This document shows, one piece after another, positions 46,275-54,834 of a stretch of 64,000 nucleotides of DNA (positions are counted from its first letter, which is position 1; the number at the start of each line of letters is the position of its first letter). A program made the position numbers and the translations under genes. A model generated the notes under the pieces. It did no database searches and was not told the origin of the DNA. It was given only the letters and a program-made list of their open reading frames with translations. This DNA is from Microbacterium sp. T2.11-28 (GTDB lineage: Bacteria; Actinomycetota; Actinomycetes; Actinomycetales; Microbacteriaceae), in contig NZ_CATNHF010000001.1 in the NCBI RefSeq assembly GCF_950097975.1, positions 248,001 to 312,000 of the forward strand, given 5' to 3'.

Positions 46275-47956
46275 CAGCACGCGCGGGCACAGGCGCCGAT
46301 GGGCGGTACTCGGCCGATGTCCTGGTGATCGGCTGGGGGCTGGCCGGTCTCGTGGCCGCGGGAGAGGCCGTGGCCGCCGGCAAGCAGGTGGTGATCGTCG
46401 ATCAGGAGCCGCGCACGAACCTGGGCGGTCAGGCGTTCTGGTCCTTCGGCGGGCTGTTCTTCGTCGACTCGCCCGAGCAGCGCCGGATGGGCATCACCGA
46501 CTCCCTGGAACTCGCCCGGCAGGACTGGTTCGGCACCGCGGGCTTCGACCGCGACGAGGATCTGTGGCCGCGCCGGTGGGCCGACGCCTACCTGGAGTTC
46601 GCGAACGGGGAGAAGCGCGCCTGGCTTCGGGAGAAGGGTGTCGGGTTCTTCCCCGTCGTCGGATGGGCCGAGCGTGGCGGGTACACGGCGACCGGGCCGG
46701 GCAACTCCGTGCCGCGGTTCCACATCACCTGGGGCACGGGGCCGGGGCTGGTGGCGCCGTTCCAGGCGGCCGTCGAGCAGGCCGAGGCCGCCGGGCGCCT
46801 CACGGTGCTCCCCCGCCACAAGGTCACGCAGCTCACGGTCGACGGCGGCGCGGTCACCGGCGCCCGGGGCGACGTGCTCGCTCCGTCGGGCGCGCGGCGC
46901 GGAGAGGCGACCTCTCGCGAGATCGTCGGGTCCTTCGAGATCTCCGCTGCGGCCACCGTGGTGAGCTCCGGCGGCATCGGGGGAAACCACGATCTCGTCC
47001 GCGCGCAGTGGCCGGCGCGTCTGGGCACACCTCCCGGCACCATGCTGTCCGGTGTGCCCGCCTACGTCGACGGCTCCATGCAGCCGATCTCCGCCGCGGC
47101 CGGCGCACGTCTGATCAACGGCGACCGCATGTGGCACTACGTCGAGGGCATCCAGAACTGGGATCCGATCTGGCCCACCCATGGCATCCGCATCCTCCCC
47201 GGCCCGTCCTCGATCTGGCTCGACGCGACAGGCGCACGGCTCCCCGTGCCGCTGTTCCCCGGGTTCGACACGCTCGGCACCCTCGCGCACCTGCGGGCGA
47301 CCGGCCATGACCACTCGTGGTTCGTGCTGTCGCAGTCCATCGTCGAGAAGGAGTTCACCCTCTCGGGGAGCGAGCAGAATCCCGATCTCACCGAGAAGGA
47401 CGTGCGCCTGCTGCTCTCGTCGAGGCTGGGGAAGGGCGCGTCAGGACCGGTCCAGTCCTTCCTCGACCACGGGGCGGACTTCGTCGTCCGGCGCACCCTC
47501 GACGAGCTCATCGCGGGCATGCGCGCACTCCCCGGCGGCGAGGCTCTGGACGCCGAGCGCGTCCGCCGGGAAGTCGTCGCGCGTGATCGCGAGATCGACA
47601 ACGACTTCACGAAGGACGCGCAGATCGCGATGCTGCGCTCGGCGCGCGCCTACCGGGGCGATCGACTGGTGCGCACCGCCAGGCCACACCGCATCCTCGA
47701 TCCTGCGGCGGGGCCGCTGATCGCCGTCAAGCTGCACGTGCTCACCCGCAAGTCGCTCGGCGGCATCGAGACGGATCTGTCCGGGCGGGCGCTCGGAGCG
47801 GAGGGCGAGCCCATCCCCGGGCTCTACGCGGCCGGAGAGGCATCGGGCTTCGGCGGCGGCGGGGTCCACGGCTACCGGGCCCTGGAGGGGACCTTCGTCG
47901 GCGGCTGCCTCTTCTCCGGCCGGGTCGCGGGACGGGCAGCGGCCGCGGCCGTCTAG
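46271..47956 (+). CDS. FAD-binding dehydrogenase (KstD/fumarate-reductase flavoprotein family)
   Basis: A 561-residue flavoprotein. The dinucleotide-binding motif is DVLVIGWGLAGLVAAGEAVAAGKQVVIVDQE (about 14-45), and the C-terminal FAD block GLYAAGEASGFGGGGVHGYRALEGTFVGGCLFSGR is close to the end. It resembles the conserved actinobacterial FAD-binding dehydrogenase group (mycobacterial Rv0785 type) rather than a confirmed steroid dehydrogenase. The substrate is unknown. ATG 46271 follows AAGGAG; it is the last gene of the MscS operon. Confidence 0.9.
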   Translation: MTARAGTGADGRYSADVLVIGWGLAGLVAAGEAVAAGKQVVIVDQEPRTNLGGQAFWSFGGLFFVDSPEQRRMGITDSLELARQDWFGTAGFDRDEDLWPRRWADAYLEFANGEKRAWLREKGVGFFPVVGWAERGGYTATGPGNSVPRFHITWGTGPGLVAPFQAAVEQAEAAGRLTVLPRHKVTQLTVDGGAVTGARGDVLAPSGARRGEATSREIVGSFEISAAATVVSSGGIGGNHDLVRAQWPARLGTPPGTMLSGVPAYVDGSMQPISAAAGARLINGDRMWHYVEGIQNWDPIWPTHGIRILPGPSSIWLDATGARLPVPLFPGFDTLGTLAHLRATGHDHSWFVLSQSIVEKEFTLSGSEQNPDLTEKDVRLLLSSRLGKGASGPVQSFLDHGADFVVRRTLDELIAGMRALPGGEALDAERVRREVVARDREIDNDFTKDAQIAMLRSARAYRGDRLVRTARPHRILDPAAGPLIAVKLHVLTRKSLGGIETDLSGRALGAEGEPIPGLYAAGEASGFGGGGVHGYRALEGTFVGGCLFSGRVAGRAAAAAV

Positions 47957-48057
47957 GCGGCCGGCGCCTCGCGCGACGCCCACCCGGTGGCGGTTCCCGG
48001 GCTGCACACGGGTTCGAGCGACGGATCGTCGGGCGACCGGGTGGTCACAGTGCCGCG

Positions 48058-48729
48058 TCAGCGGCTCCCGGTCGCACGGACGGCGGTCAGTCCGGAACGG
48101 ACGGTGCTCCGCGCGAGCACGTGGCCGCGAGTGAGGCTCACCCGGGTCCAGGGCCCGCTGCGGCGGATCGCCGCCGTCTCCTCCCCCGCGATGAAGCCCA
48201 GCGCGAACGCGGCGAACGCCACGCCCTGCGGAAGGCCCGCGATCTCGTCGTCTTCCGGCCCCCACACCGCGGCGCGCACCGTGCGCACGACGTCTTCGCC
48301 GGCGTCGGTGGGGACGGCCCGCGCGACCGCGGCGATCCCGCCTTGCGCGCGCACGGCGAGCGTCGCCGCATCGATCTCACCGGCGGCCGTCCACCCGGTG
48401 CGGGGCGGCGAGATCCCCGCCCACGGCGCGGACCGGCCGGTGTCGGGCAGCAGAACGGCTGTCGCCGCTTCCGCGTCGGCTTCCAGGGCGCTCGCCTCCA
48501 CGACGAGGTCGCAGACGAGCTCCGGGTCGACGGCGAGGAACCGCATGCCGAGCACCGTGGGCGTCTCGTCCAGCAGCGAGGCGGGTGCCAGCGGAGCCGA
48601 GGTCAGCGCCAGCACCCCGCCTTCGGCGCGCAGCCGTACGAGACCGTCGCCGAGGAGCGCGGCGCGCCGCGCGAACGTCACCGCGTCGGCGGCGGCGAGC
48701 GGATCGGCGAAGAGGAGGCGTGAGGGCAC
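48058..48729 (-). CDS. Conserved actinobacterial protein of unknown function
   Basis: A 223-residue Ala/Leu-rich soluble protein I cannot assign to a named family. It has no signal peptide or membrane helix. The segments RLLFADPLAAADAVTFARRAALLGDGLVRLR and GLPQGVAFAAFALGFIAG suggest alpha/beta structure. GTG 48729 is chosen because TAGTTT (complement of 48737-48742) ends 7 bases upstream; the longer in-frame reading runs into the divergent thioesterase gene. It is single and divergent from that gene. Confidence 0.7.
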   Translation of the reverse strand: MPSRLLFADPLAAADAVTFARRAALLGDGLVRLRAEGGVLALTSAPLAPASLLDETPTVLGMRFLAVDPELVCDLVVEASALEADAEAATAVLLPDTGRSAPWAGISPPRTGWTAAGEIDAATLAVRAQGGIAAVARAVPTDAGEDVVRTVRAAVWGPEDDEIAGLPQGVAFAAFALGFIAGEETAAIRRSGPWTRVSLTRGHVLARSTVRSGLTAVRATGSR

Positions 48730-48736
48730 CCGCCCT

Positions 48737-48742
48737 AAACTA
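48737..48742 (-). promoter_or_regulatory. -10 box of the 223-residue gene
   Basis: TAGTTT on the minus strand, 7 bases before GTG 48729. Confidence 0.5.
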
Positions 48743-48781
48743 CCAAGGGCGCCCGCGACTGCGGCGCCGGGAGGAGGACCC

Positions 48782-49657
48782 GTGCCGCACGAGCTCGATC
48801 CGGTGGACGCCATGCTGGCGGTGCTCGATCTGTCATCCGGCGATGCGCGGACCACCGAGGACATCTTCACCGGGATCTCGCACCCGATGCCGAGCGGGCG
48901 CATCTTCGGCGGGCAGGTGCTGGCGCAGGCGATCCTCGCTGCCGACCGCACCACAGGCGACGACCGGGTGCCTCACTCGATGCACGGCTACTTCCTCCGG
49001 CCGGGAGACGCCGGGCAGGGCCTCACCTTCTCTGTCGACCGCATCCACGACGGTCGGTCGTTCTCGACGCGGCGGACGCAGGCCTTCCAGTCGGGCGTCC
49101 CGATCTTCTCGATGATCGCCTCGTTCGAGCGCGAGGACCCGGGACTGGATCACCAGGCGGCGCTGCCCGAAGGCATCCCGTCGCCCGATGAGCTGATCGC
49201 CCACAGGGGCGAGACGCTGCGTCACCCGCACTCGCAGCGTCTGCTGGACCAGAGCCCGATCGAGGTGCTCCACGTCTCGGGCGATCTGTACGGGGACGCG
49301 CCCGCGTCCCACGAGCCGCATCAGGCGGTGTGGATGCGCACGCGACGTCCGATCGGCGACGAGCCGGCCCTGCACCGCGCCGTCCTCGCGTATCTCAGCG
49401 ACCTCACGATCCAGGAGCCGGTGCTGCGGGCGCACGGGGTGTCCTGGCTGCGGCCCGGACTCAAGGTCGCGAGCCTGGATCACGCCATGTGGTGGCACCG
49501 GCCCGCGCGCGTCGACGAGTGGCTGCTCTACCTGCAGGAGTCGCCCAGCGCCCGCGGCGGACGCGGGCTCTCCACCGGGCGCCTCTTCGACCGGGACGGG
49601 TCGCTGGTCGCCTCAGTGGCTCAGGAGATCATGATCCGCGTGCCGGCGGACTCATGA
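48782..49657 (+). CDS. tesB: Acyl-CoA thioesterase II (TesB-like)
   Basis: A 291-residue double-hotdog thioesterase that hydrolyses acyl-CoAs. Typical features: the N-terminal block IFTGISHPMPSGRIFGGQVLAQAILAADRT, the SMHGYFLRPGD segment, RIHDGRSFSTRRTQAFQ, and in the second half LDHAMWWHRPARVDEWLLYLQESPSARGGRGL with the catalytic Asp and Ser/Thr-Gln positions. Length is normal. A GGGAGGAGG site precedes the GTG. It ends 15 bases from a convergent second thioesterase gene. Confidence 0.94.
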   Translation: MPHELDPVDAMLAVLDLSSGDARTTEDIFTGISHPMPSGRIFGGQVLAQAILAADRTTGDDRVPHSMHGYFLRPGDAGQGLTFSVDRIHDGRSFSTRRTQAFQSGVPIFSMIASFEREDPGLDHQAALPEGIPSPDELIAHRGETLRHPHSQRLLDQSPIEVLHVSGDLYGDAPASHEPHQAVWMRTRRPIGDEPALHRAVLAYLSDLTIQEPVLRAHGVSWLRPGLKVASLDHAMWWHRPARVDEWLLYLQESPSARGGRGLSTGRLFDRDGSLVASVAQEIMIRVPADS

Positions 49658-49672
49658 CCCGCTCAGCCGGCG

Positions 49673-50152
49673 TCAGCGGCGGTGACCGTAGACGATCGGT
49701 TCGCCGAGGTACGGCGTCCACGCATCGCGCATGCGGTCGCTGAGACGCATCGGCCGACCGGTCTGCGCGTCCACCATCACCACGACGGACGTGGCGCGCG
49801 CGTAGAGGCGCTGCGGGTCGTCGCCGAGGGGGCTGAAGACCTCGTAGCAGACCTCGATGCTCGACCCGCCGATCTTGCCGAACCACATCTGGATGTCGAG
49901 CGGCTCGCGGCGGTAGGGCACCGGGGCGAGGTACTCGATCTCCTGACGCGCGATGAGGGTGAGCACGCCGGAGGCGATGCCGCTCTCGATCACGGCCGTG
50001 TCCGGTGCCGTGTCGCCCGCCTCGGGCGTCCAGAACACGCGGACGCGCGCCTCCTCCAGCAGCTTCAGCATCGACGTGTTGTTCACGTGGTTGAACGCGT
50101 CGAGGTCGCCCCATCGCAGGTGGATGGGGACGTGCAGGCGCGTCTCAGTCAC
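49673..50152 (-). CDS. 4-hydroxybenzoyl-CoA-type hotdog thioesterase
   Basis: A 159-residue single-hotdog thioesterase. The start LHVPIHLRWGDLDAFNHVNNTSMLKLLEEARVRVFW contains the family's catalytic Asp and the DxDxxxHVNN pattern, followed by the core helix. Members cleave medium-chain or aromatic acyl-CoAs; the substrate is not known. It overlaps the ettA gene by 8 bases on the same strand, so the two are co-expressed. Confidence 0.93.
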   Translation of the reverse strand: MTETRLHVPIHLRWGDLDAFNHVNNTSMLKLLEEARVRVFWTPEAGDTAPDTAVIESGIASGVLTLIARQEIEYLAPVPYRREPLDIQMWFGKIGGSSIEVCYEVFSPLGDDPQRLYARATSVVVMVDAQTGRPMRLSDRMRDAWTPYLGEPIVYGHRR

Positions 50153-51824
50153 GGGTGAGCTTGCGGTGCGTCGAGCGGTGGGGTGCGGCCGCGTCGGCGC
50201 CCAGACGCTCGACCTTGTTGGCCTCGTACGCCTCGAAGTTGCCCTCGAACCAGTACCACTGATCCGGCTTCTCGTCGGTGCCCTCGTAGGCGAGGATGTG
50301 GGTCGCGATCCGGTCGAGGAACCATCGGTCGTGGGTGATGACCACGGCGCACCCGGGGAACTCCAGCAGCGCGTTCTCGAGGGATCCGAGGGTCTCGACG
50401 TCGAGGTCGTTGGTCGGCTCGTCGAGGAGCAGCAGGTTGCCGCCCTCCTTGAGCGTGAGTGCCAGGTTGAGCCGGTTCCGCTCGCCGCCGGACAGGACGC
50501 CCGCCTTCTTCTGCTGGTCGGGGCCCTTGAACCCGAACTTGGAGACGTACGCCCGCGAGGGGATTTCGGTCTTGCCGACCGTGATGATGTCGAGGCCGTC
50601 CGAGACGACCTCCCACAGCGTCTTGTTCGGGTCGATGTTGGCCCGGCTCTGGTCGACGTAGCTGATCTTGACCGTCTCGCCGATCTTGAGGTCGCCGCCG
50701 TCGAGCGGCTCGAGGCCCACGATCGTCTTGAACAGCGTGGTCTTTCCGACGCCGTTGGGACCGATCACCCCGACGATGCCGTTGGGCGGAAGGCTGAAGC
50801 TCAGCCCGTCGATGAGGCTCCGGTCGCCGAAGGACTTCGACAGCTTCTTCGCCTCGATCACGACACTGCCGAGACGGGGACCGGCGGGGATCTGGATCTC
50901 CTCGAAGTCGAGCTTGCGCGTGCGCTCCGCCTCCGCCGCCATCTCCTCGTAGCGCGCGAGGCGTGCCTTCGACTTGGTCTGGCGGCCCTTGGCGCTCGAG
51001 CGCACCCACTCCAGCTCGTCCTTGAGACGCTTGGCGAGCTTGGCGTCCTTCTTGCCCTGGATGTCGAGGCGCTCGGCCTTCTTCTCCAGATACGTCGAGT
51101 AGTTGCCCTCGTAGCCGATCAGCCGCCCGCGGTCGACCTCGGCGATCCATTCCGCGACGTTGTCGAGGAAGTACCGGTCGTGGGTGATCGCGATCACCGC
51201 ACCCTTGTACGAGGTGAGGTGCTGCTCCAGCCACAGCACGCTCTCGGCGTCGAGGTGGTTGGTCGGCTCGTCGAGGAGCAGCAGGTCGGGCTTCTGCAGG
51301 AGGAGCTTGGCCAGGGCGACGCGGCGCTTCTCACCGCCCGAGAGGGGGGCGATCGCGGCGTCGCCCGGCGGAGTGCGCAGGGCGTCCATCGCCTGCTCGA
51401 GCTGGGAGTCGAGGTCCCAGGCGTCGGCAGCGTCGATCTCCTCCTGGAGGCTGCCCATCTCGGCGAGAAGGGTGTCGAAGTCGGCATCGGGGTCGCTCAT
51501 GAGGCCGGAGATCTCGTTGAAGCGGTCGACCTTGGCCTTGATGGCGATGCCGTCCTGGATGTTCTCGAGAACGGTCTTGGACTCGTCGAGCTCCGGTTCC
51601 TGCATGAGGATGCCGACGGTGAAGCCCGGAGACAGCTTCGCCTCGCCGTTGGAGGGCTGGTCCAGCCCCGCCATGATCTTCAGGATGGTGGACTTTCCCG
51701 CGCCGTTCGGACCGACCATGCCGATCTTCGCGCCGGGGAGGAAAGCCATCGTGACGTCGTCGAGAATGAGCTTCTCGCCGACAGCCTTGCGGGCACGGAC
51801 CATGGAGTAGATGTACTCAGCCAT
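50145..51824 (-). CDS. ettA: Energy-dependent translational throttle EttA (ABC-F)
   Basis: A 559-residue soluble ABC-F protein with two ATPase domains and no membrane part. Walker A motifs are GPNGAGKSTILK near residue 39 and GPNGVGKTTLFK near 350; both signature motifs are intact (LSGGEKRRVALAKLL and LSGGERNRLNLALTL). The linker between domains (about 245-320) carries the basic ribosome-contacting region typical of EttA (ELEWVRSSAKGRQTKSKARL). EttA binds the ribosomal E site and slows translation when ATP is low. A TAGACT -10 box lies 9 bases before the ATG, giving a leader of at most a few bases. Confidence 0.95.
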   Translation of the reverse strand: MAEYIYSMVRARKAVGEKLILDDVTMAFLPGAKIGMVGPNGAGKSTILKIMAGLDQPSNGEAKLSPGFTVGILMQEPELDESKTVLENIQDGIAIKAKVDRFNEISGLMSDPDADFDTLLAEMGSLQEEIDAADAWDLDSQLEQAMDALRTPPGDAAIAPLSGGEKRRVALAKLLLQKPDLLLLDEPTNHLDAESVLWLEQHLTSYKGAVIAITHDRYFLDNVAEWIAEVDRGRLIGYEGNYSTYLEKKAERLDIQGKKDAKLAKRLKDELEWVRSSAKGRQTKSKARLARYEEMAAEAERTRKLDFEEIQIPAGPRLGSVVIEAKKLSKSFGDRSLIDGLSFSLPPNGIVGVIGPNGVGKTTLFKTIVGLEPLDGGDLKIGETVKISYVDQSRANIDPNKTLWEVVSDGLDIITVGKTEIPSRAYVSKFGFKGPDQQKKAGVLSGGERNRLNLALTLKEGGNLLLLDEPTNDLDVETLGSLENALLEFPGCAVVITHDRWFLDRIATHILAYEGTDEKPDQWYWFEGNFEAYEANKVERLGADAAAPHRSTHRKLTRD

Positions 51825-51848
51825 AACGGACCAAGTCTACGGTGCCGT

Positions 51849-52364
51849 TCACCAGTCGATGGGCCGCGTCTCCCCCACCAGGCAGCCGCCGGTCGGCAGG
51901 TGCGGCAGGACGACGGCGGCGGGCTTCTTCGTCGAAGGACCCACCTGGCCGACCAGACACGCGTCCGTCCACCGCACCGAGAACTGGATGCTGTCGGCGG
52001 GGATCCCCACGGATGAACGGTCCTTCGTCACTTCCATCGACGCCTTGTCGAACCCGGCGCGCACGAGCGCGTCGATGTACGCGCGGCCCTTCACCCTGTC
52101 GTCGGTCTTCCACACCTTCTCCATGACCTCGGTGAACAGCGGCAGGTTGTCCTCGGCGCTGCCGTCGGGGTCGAGCGCAGGCTCTGTCCGCGAAGGGGCG
52201 GGGGTCGGTGACGACGGCGTCGCCGCGTCGGTGGGCGAGGCGACCGTCTCCGAGGCCGCAGGACCCGGGCCGGGCTGCGCGTCGGGAGCGCATCCGGTGA
52301 GCGCCCCGATCGCTGCGAGCACCGCCACAGCGACGACGCAGGGGCGGGGGTCGAGTCGGCGCAC
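51849..52364 (-). CDS. Lipoprotein with a DUF6993-like domain
   Basis: A 171-residue exported lipoprotein. Residues 1-24 form a signal peptide with lipobox LTGC (Cys about 25, in AIGALTGCAPDAQ), then a Ser/Pro/Thr-rich linker, then a domain from about 75 to the end (LPLFTEVMEKVWKTDDRVKGRAYIDALVRAGFD ... TDACLVGQVGP ... GGCLVGETRPIDW) with two Cys that may pair. The family is actinobacterial and of unknown function. GTG 52364 is set by TAGACT 6 bases upstream. It is a single gene. Confidence 0.85.
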   Translation of the reverse strand: MRRLDPRPCVVAVAVLAAIGALTGCAPDAQPGPGPAASETVASPTDAATPSSPTPAPSRTEPALDPDGSAEDNLPLFTEVMEKVWKTDDRVKGRAYIDALVRAGFDKASMEVTKDRSSVGIPADSIQFSVRWTDACLVGQVGPSTKKPAAVVLPHLPTGGCLVGETRPIDW

Positions 52365-52370
52365 GCACCG

Positions 52371-52376
52371 AGTCTA
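52371..52376 (-). promoter_or_regulatory. -10 box of the lipoprotein gene
   Basis: TAGACT on the minus strand, 6 bases before GTG 52364. Confidence 0.6.
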
Positions 52377-52403
52377 CGGCGCGCCGGTGTCGGTCCCGGC
52401 GGC

Positions 52404-52907
52404 TCAGAACGGGGTGGGGTCGCTGCCGAGCGCGGGGGCCCATGCGCCGCTCTCCTCCCCGCTGGCGCCCGGCTCCTCGTCTCGGGACCCGGCGTCCCCC
52501 TCACCCGGCGAGCGTCCGCCGTCGGACGCCGTCGTGCTCTCTGCCCGCACAGGCGCGGTGCGCCGGTAGACGGTCGTCCCCCACAACAGGTCGTGCCCCA
52601 GGGCAGCCGCGTCGATCTCGGCCGCGACGCCCTGTCGGCCGTTGGCCTCCCACTCGCGCAGCTTGAACGATCCCGACACGATGACGCGGTGCCCCTTGCG
52701 GATCGACTCGGCGGCGTGCTCGGCGAGTCCGCGGTAGGCGGACACCGCGTACCAGTTCGTCTGACCGTCCACCCAGGTGCCGGTCGCCTCGTCGCGGCGG
52801 CGGACGTTCGTGGCGAGGCGGAAGTGGAAGACGGGGATGCCCGTCGAGGTCTGCCGCCGCTCCGGGTCGGTCGCCACGGTTCCCACCACGGTGATCTGAT
52901 CGCTCAT
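52404..52907 (-). CDS. ssb: Single-stranded DNA-binding protein, SSB-like paralogue
   Basis: A 167-residue OB-fold protein. SDQITVVGTVATDPERRQTSTGIPVFHFRLATN and the TNWYAVSAYRGLAEHAAESIRKGHRVIVSG block are typical of bacterial SSB (about 1-105). The Gly/Ser/Glu-rich linker ends with GSDPTPF, a weak version of the DDDIPF tip that recruits repair proteins. The lone position, away from rpsF/rpsR, suggests this is an accessory SSB rather than the main one. An AAGGAG motif precedes ATG 52907. The upstream region holds a likely LexA site shared with the divergent small gene. Confidence 0.92.
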   Translation of the reverse strand: MSDQITVVGTVATDPERRQTSTGIPVFHFRLATNVRRRDEATGTWVDGQTNWYAVSAYRGLAEHAAESIRKGHRVIVSGSFKLREWEANGRQGVAAEIDAAALGHDLLWGTTVYRRTAPVRAESTTASDGGRSPGEGDAGSRDEEPGASGEESGAWAPALGSDPTPF

Positions 52908-53048
52908 CTCCTGCACTCCTTCCGCGGAGTCCGTCCCCGCCTCGCCACAGGCTGTCGGGCGCCCGGAACCCGCGTTCCCTGATCCGCACGAGCAGTGGAC
53001 AACGGCACCCAGTACGCGGATGGGGAGGAGACGGGGCGATGTCGGTGG

Positions 53049-53064
53049 TCGAAGCTATGTTCGA
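53049..53064. promoter_or_regulatory. Probable LexA (SOS) box
   Basis: TCGAAGCTATGTTCGA matches the actinobacterial/Gram-positive LexA consensus TCGAAC-N4-GTTCGA at all but one position. It contains a TATGTT -10 box (53056-53061) for the gene at 53081, so bound LexA would block that promoter. It is about 140 bases upstream of the divergent ssb-like start. Confidence 0.75.
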
Positions 53065-53080
53065 ACCACAGGAGGACGAC

Positions 53081-53350
53081 ATGACCCCGACACCCACCAT
53101 CGAACCGGCGCAGATCGACGCCGGAGCGCCTCAGAGCGCCGGAGCGCTGCGACTGCTGCCCGTCGCCGACAGGCTCTGGCGCGTCGTCGAATCGCACGGC
53201 CGGGTGATCGGCCACCTCCAGGTCCGCGGCGATCGCGCACAGCGGCGCTTCGTCGCGCTGCGCTTCCACGCGGGCGACCGTCGCTTCCGTGAGGTCGGTG
53301 CCTTCTGGACGCGGGCCGAGGCGCTGGAGTGCCTGCGACTCTCGCGCTGA
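53081..53350 (+). CDS. Small protein of unknown function under a probable LexA box
   Basis: An 89-residue basic protein (LRLLPVADRLWRVVESHGRVIGHLQVRGDRAQRRFVALRFHAGDRRFREVGAFWTRAEALECLRLSR) with no family I can name, though similar short proteins occur in Microbacteriaceae. It has no Cys pair for zinc and no membrane segment; the pattern looks like a small beta-sheet fold with a C-terminal helix. ATG 53081 has GGAGG 5 bases upstream, and the LexA-like palindrome lies just before it. The divergent SSB-like gene supports a DNA-damage context. It abuts the convergent MocR gene. Confidence 0.8.
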   Translation: MTPTPTIEPAQIDAGAPQSAGALRLLPVADRLWRVVESHGRVIGHLQVRGDRAQRRFVALRFHAGDRRFREVGAFWTRAEALECLRLSR

Positions 53351-54772
53351 TCAGACGACGGCTGCTCCCCAGGGCGTCGAGGCCGCGGCCGGGGTGGCGG
53401 CGCGCACCGCCGGCCAGATGTCGCCGAGGATCGCCACAGCACGGCGAAGGTCCTCCGGCGGTGCGGTGAAGGGAATCCTCAGATGCCGCTCGTGCCCGCC
53501 GTCAGGCGAGAACCGCGGACCGGCGGACAGGTGGAGTCCCCGCGCGCGTGCCGCCATGACGAGACCCGAGCTGAGCGGCGCGTCGAGCTCGACCCACACG
53601 CAGACGCCGCCTGCGACCTCGGGCACCCGCCACTCCGGGACGGCTGTCCTCAGGGCATCCACCAGCGCGTCGCGGCCCTCGCGCAGCAGGAGGGCACGCT
53701 GCGCGAGCACTTCCGGCATGCGCCGCAGGAGTCGCACCGACACGGCCTGCTCGAACTCCGGTGTGCCGAGCTCACGCGACGGGCGGGCGGCCACGAGCCG
53801 TCGGATGAGCGTCGGCTCGGCACGGATCCACCCCACCCTCAATCCGCCCCAGACCGTCTTGCCGAGGGAGCCGATGCGCACGGCCGGGACGTCCGCGAAC
53901 GCCACCGCGCTCACGGCGCGTGCATCGATCGCCAGCTCGCCGGTGGTCTCGTCGAGCAGCAGCACGGTGCCGGCGTCGGCCGCGGCGCGCGCGATGACGT
54001 CCTGCTCCCGGATGCTCATCGATCGACCCGTCGGGTTCTGGAAGTCGGGCATCAGGTACGCGATCGCCGGGCGGGTGCGGGCGATGGCCTGCGCGGCGCG
54101 GTCGATGTCCCATCCGGCGTCGACGGAGACCGGGATGCTCACCAGCCGCGCTCCCGCCATCCGAAGGGCCTCCGCGGCGTGCGGGTAGGTCGGGGTCTCG
54201 ATGGCGGCCCGCTCACCCCGGCGCAGGAGCGTCTGGGCGAGGAGATGGATCGCGCTCTGCGCCCCGGTGGTCACCATCACCTCGTCGGGTGCGGTGGGGA
54301 GCCCTCTGGCGGTGTAGCGGTCGGCGATCGCGGTTCGCAGTTCGGCGGAGCCGACGATGTCGTAGCCCGACCGCGCCACGAGCGCCGCGGTGTCCAGGGC
54401 GGTCTCGCTCATGATGCCGGCGAGCCCCGGCCACGCGGCCGGGCTCGCCTGTGAGAGGTCGAGGTCGTCCACCCCGACGGCGTCGCGCGGCGGCACCCTG
54501 CGCCCGAGTGGCAGGGTGACGCTTCCCGAGCCTCGCAGGCTCTCGATGTGGCCCGTCTCCCGCAGGCTGCGATACGCGGCGGCGACGGTGGTGCGACTGA
54601 TGGCCAGCGCGTGGGCGAGCTCCCGCTCGGCGGGCAGCGCGGTCCGCGGCGCCAGGCGGTTGTCGAGGCACAGCAGCCGGATGCCGTCGGCCAGCGCCTC
54701 GTAGGCGGGCTCGCGCGTGCGCCACCCGCCGAGGGCGAGAGAGAGCATCCGAGCGGTGATCCGGGAGTCCAT
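53351..54772 (-). CDS. MocR-family regulator (GntR helix-turn-helix fused to an aminotransferase-like domain)
   Basis: A 473-residue regulator. Residues about 20-90 form a GntR-type winged helix (LALGGWRTREPAYEALADGIRLL, REGELAHALAISRTTVAAAYRSLRETGHIES-like text), and residues about 110-460 an aspartate-aminotransferase fold with the PLP lysine in RIGSLGKTVWGGLRVGW. The domain order and the divergent yczE gene match the YczR group of MocR regulators. ATG 54772 has a TAGCGT box 6 bases upstream. A 9-bp palindrome lies between the two genes. Confidence 0.94.
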   Translation of the reverse strand: MDSRITARMLSLALGGWRTREPAYEALADGIRLLCLDNRLAPRTALPAERELAHALAISRTTVAAAYRSLRETGHIESLRGSGSVTLPLGRRVPPRDAVGVDDLDLSQASPAAWPGLAGIMSETALDTAALVARSGYDIVGSAELRTAIADRYTARGLPTAPDEVMVTTGAQSAIHLLAQTLLRRGERAAIETPTYPHAAEALRMAGARLVSIPVSVDAGWDIDRAAQAIARTRPAIAYLMPDFQNPTGRSMSIREQDVIARAAADAGTVLLLDETTGELAIDARAVSAVAFADVPAVRIGSLGKTVWGGLRVGWIRAEPTLIRRLVAARPSRELGTPEFEQAVSVRLLRRMPEVLAQRALLLREGRDALVDALRTAVPEWRVPEVAGGVCVWVELDAPLSSGLVMAARARGLHLSAGPRFSPDGGHERHLRIPFTAPPEDLRRAVAILGDIWPAVRAATPAAASTPWGAAVV

Positions 54773-54778
54773 GCGGCC

Positions 54779-54784
54779 ACGCTA
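54779..54784 (-). promoter_or_regulatory. -10 box of the MocR gene
   Basis: TAGCGT on the minus strand, 6 bases before ATG 54772. Confidence 0.6.
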
Positions 54785-54787
54785 GTG

Positions 54788-54826
54788 GAATTGGACTGGT
54801 CATTGGCGTCCAATTCTGCGATTGGA
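54788..54826. promoter_or_regulatory. Operator between the MocR gene and yczE
   Basis: GAATTGGAC (54788-54796) and GTCCAATTC (54808-54816) form a perfect 9-bp inverted repeat with an 11-base spacer. Direct copies of ATTGG(A) recur at 54790, 54802 and 54821. Direct repeats plus an inversion are the usual shape of MocR operators. It overlaps the MocR -35 region. Confidence 0.75.
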
Positions 54827-54834
54827 TGGGACCC

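Noticed and set aside
47957..48057. Possible RNA gene in the gap after the FAD dehydrogenase
   Set aside because: A GGGTTCGAGCG stretch recalls a tRNA T-arm, but no cloverleaf can be folded around it.
49953..52016. Plus-strand frame of nearly 690 residues opposite ettA
   Set aside because: Covers a complete ABC-F gene in antisense and has no recognisable domain.
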